Shown: positions 52,141 through 52,208 of the stretch, piece by piece
How positions within the stretch are numbered: the first letter of the stretch is position 1
Layout of the letters: every line of letters begins with the position of its first letter
Origin: an uncultured Prevotellaceae bacterium
Lineage (GTDB): Bacteria; Bacteroidota; Bacteroidia; Bacteroidales; Bacteroidaceae
Direction of reading: 5' to 3'
Length of the DNA stretch: 52,208 nucleotides
Assembly: GCA_902800595.1 (NCBI GenBank)
Contig: CADCFA010000012.1
Location: 1 to 52,208, forward strand
Translations under genes and position numbers: made by a program
The notes under the pieces: generated by a model
Databases searched by the model: none
The model's input: the letters and a program-made list of their open reading frames with translations, nothing else
What the model was told of the DNA's origin: nothing

Positions 52141-52208
52141 GACGGCGGCTTCCTACTCTCCCGCATTGCATTGCAGTACCATCGGCGCAGGCGGGCTTAA
52201 CTTCTCTG
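52141..52208 (-). rRNA. rrf: 5S ribosomal RNA, 3' part
   Basis: The minus strand ends with GTAGGAAGCCGCCGTC and contains AGTTAAGCCCGCC and CGATGGTACTGC, conserved 5S blocks. The 5' part, and presumably 23S and 16S, lie to the right of the window on the minus strand. Confidence 0.93.

Noticed and set aside
1-52208. CRISPR array, prophage or insertion sequence
   Set aside because: No regularly spaced direct repeats, transposase, integrase or phage genes were seen.

Overview
The window reads as chromosomal DNA of a Bacteroidales bacterium, most likely Prevotella or a close Prevotellaceae relative. The signs are the Bacteroidota promoter type (TTTG, about 20 bases, TAnnTTTG) in front of most transcription units, very few Shine-Dalgarno sites, tRNAs without an encoded CCA, a SusC/SusD polysaccharide locus, and many Bacteroidota-specific lipoproteins and families (LruC domain, DUF4827, DUF6048, DUF6452, DUF4199, DUF6377). 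Genus is inference; no marker here proves it. No phage, insertion sequence, integrase or CRISPR array was seen.

Layout. 1-5.4 kb: partial tRNA-Ser, mutS2 (probably leaderless, with an in-frame run of four 8-base repeats), a small SLT-type lytic transglycosylase behind a structured leader, the lemA/M48 protease pair, and initiator tRNA. 5.4-7.5 kb: a tetR-fabG-rluA operon with a strong Shine-Dalgarno and a palindromic candidate operator. 7.5-18 kb: an LruC-domain lipoprotein, then divergently a two-module ketosynthase coupled to tamB and a lipidated TamA relative. 18-24.5 kb: nucleotidyltransferase-nrnA, convergent glmM with a DUF4827 lipoprotein, a SulP transporter, and an alanine-rich helical lipoprotein. 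24.5-25.1 kb: a gene-free block that is a large imperfect inverted repeat with two 182-base arms and nested hairpins. 25-28.5 kb: TPR protein-ribH-exoA on the minus strand, divergent recF-DUF721 on the plus strand. 28.5-39.1 kb: an unbroken minus-strand run of eleven tightly packed or overlapping genes (DUF4199, GT2, DUF6452, DUF6048, ApbE, Crp/Fnr, SLC13, M3 peptidase, dCMP deaminase, S41 protease, MTHFS). 39.2-39.5 kb: SRP RNA directly abutting tRNA-Thr. 39.5-52 kb: an aldose-epimerase-like gene, then a polysaccharide utilisation locus (SusC, SusD, surface glycan-binding protein, GH16, GH3) with a divergent membrane-anchored TPR/HTH regulator. The right edge is the 3' part of a 5S rRNA whose operon continues out of the window.

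How the genes work together. The utilisation locus looks like a beta-glucan (laminarin or mixed-linkage) system: GH16 cuts chains, the lipoproteins bind them, SusC/SusD import oligomers, GH3 releases glucose, and the DUF6377-type protein is the likely switch. TamB and TamL form an envelope assembly module. The rest is mostly housekeeping (recombination and repair, cofactors, peptidoglycan precursors, peptide turnover). The least ordinary stretch is the 24.5-25.1 kb nested inverted repeat, followed by the structured leader at 2.9-3.0 kb and the octamer repeat inside mutS2.
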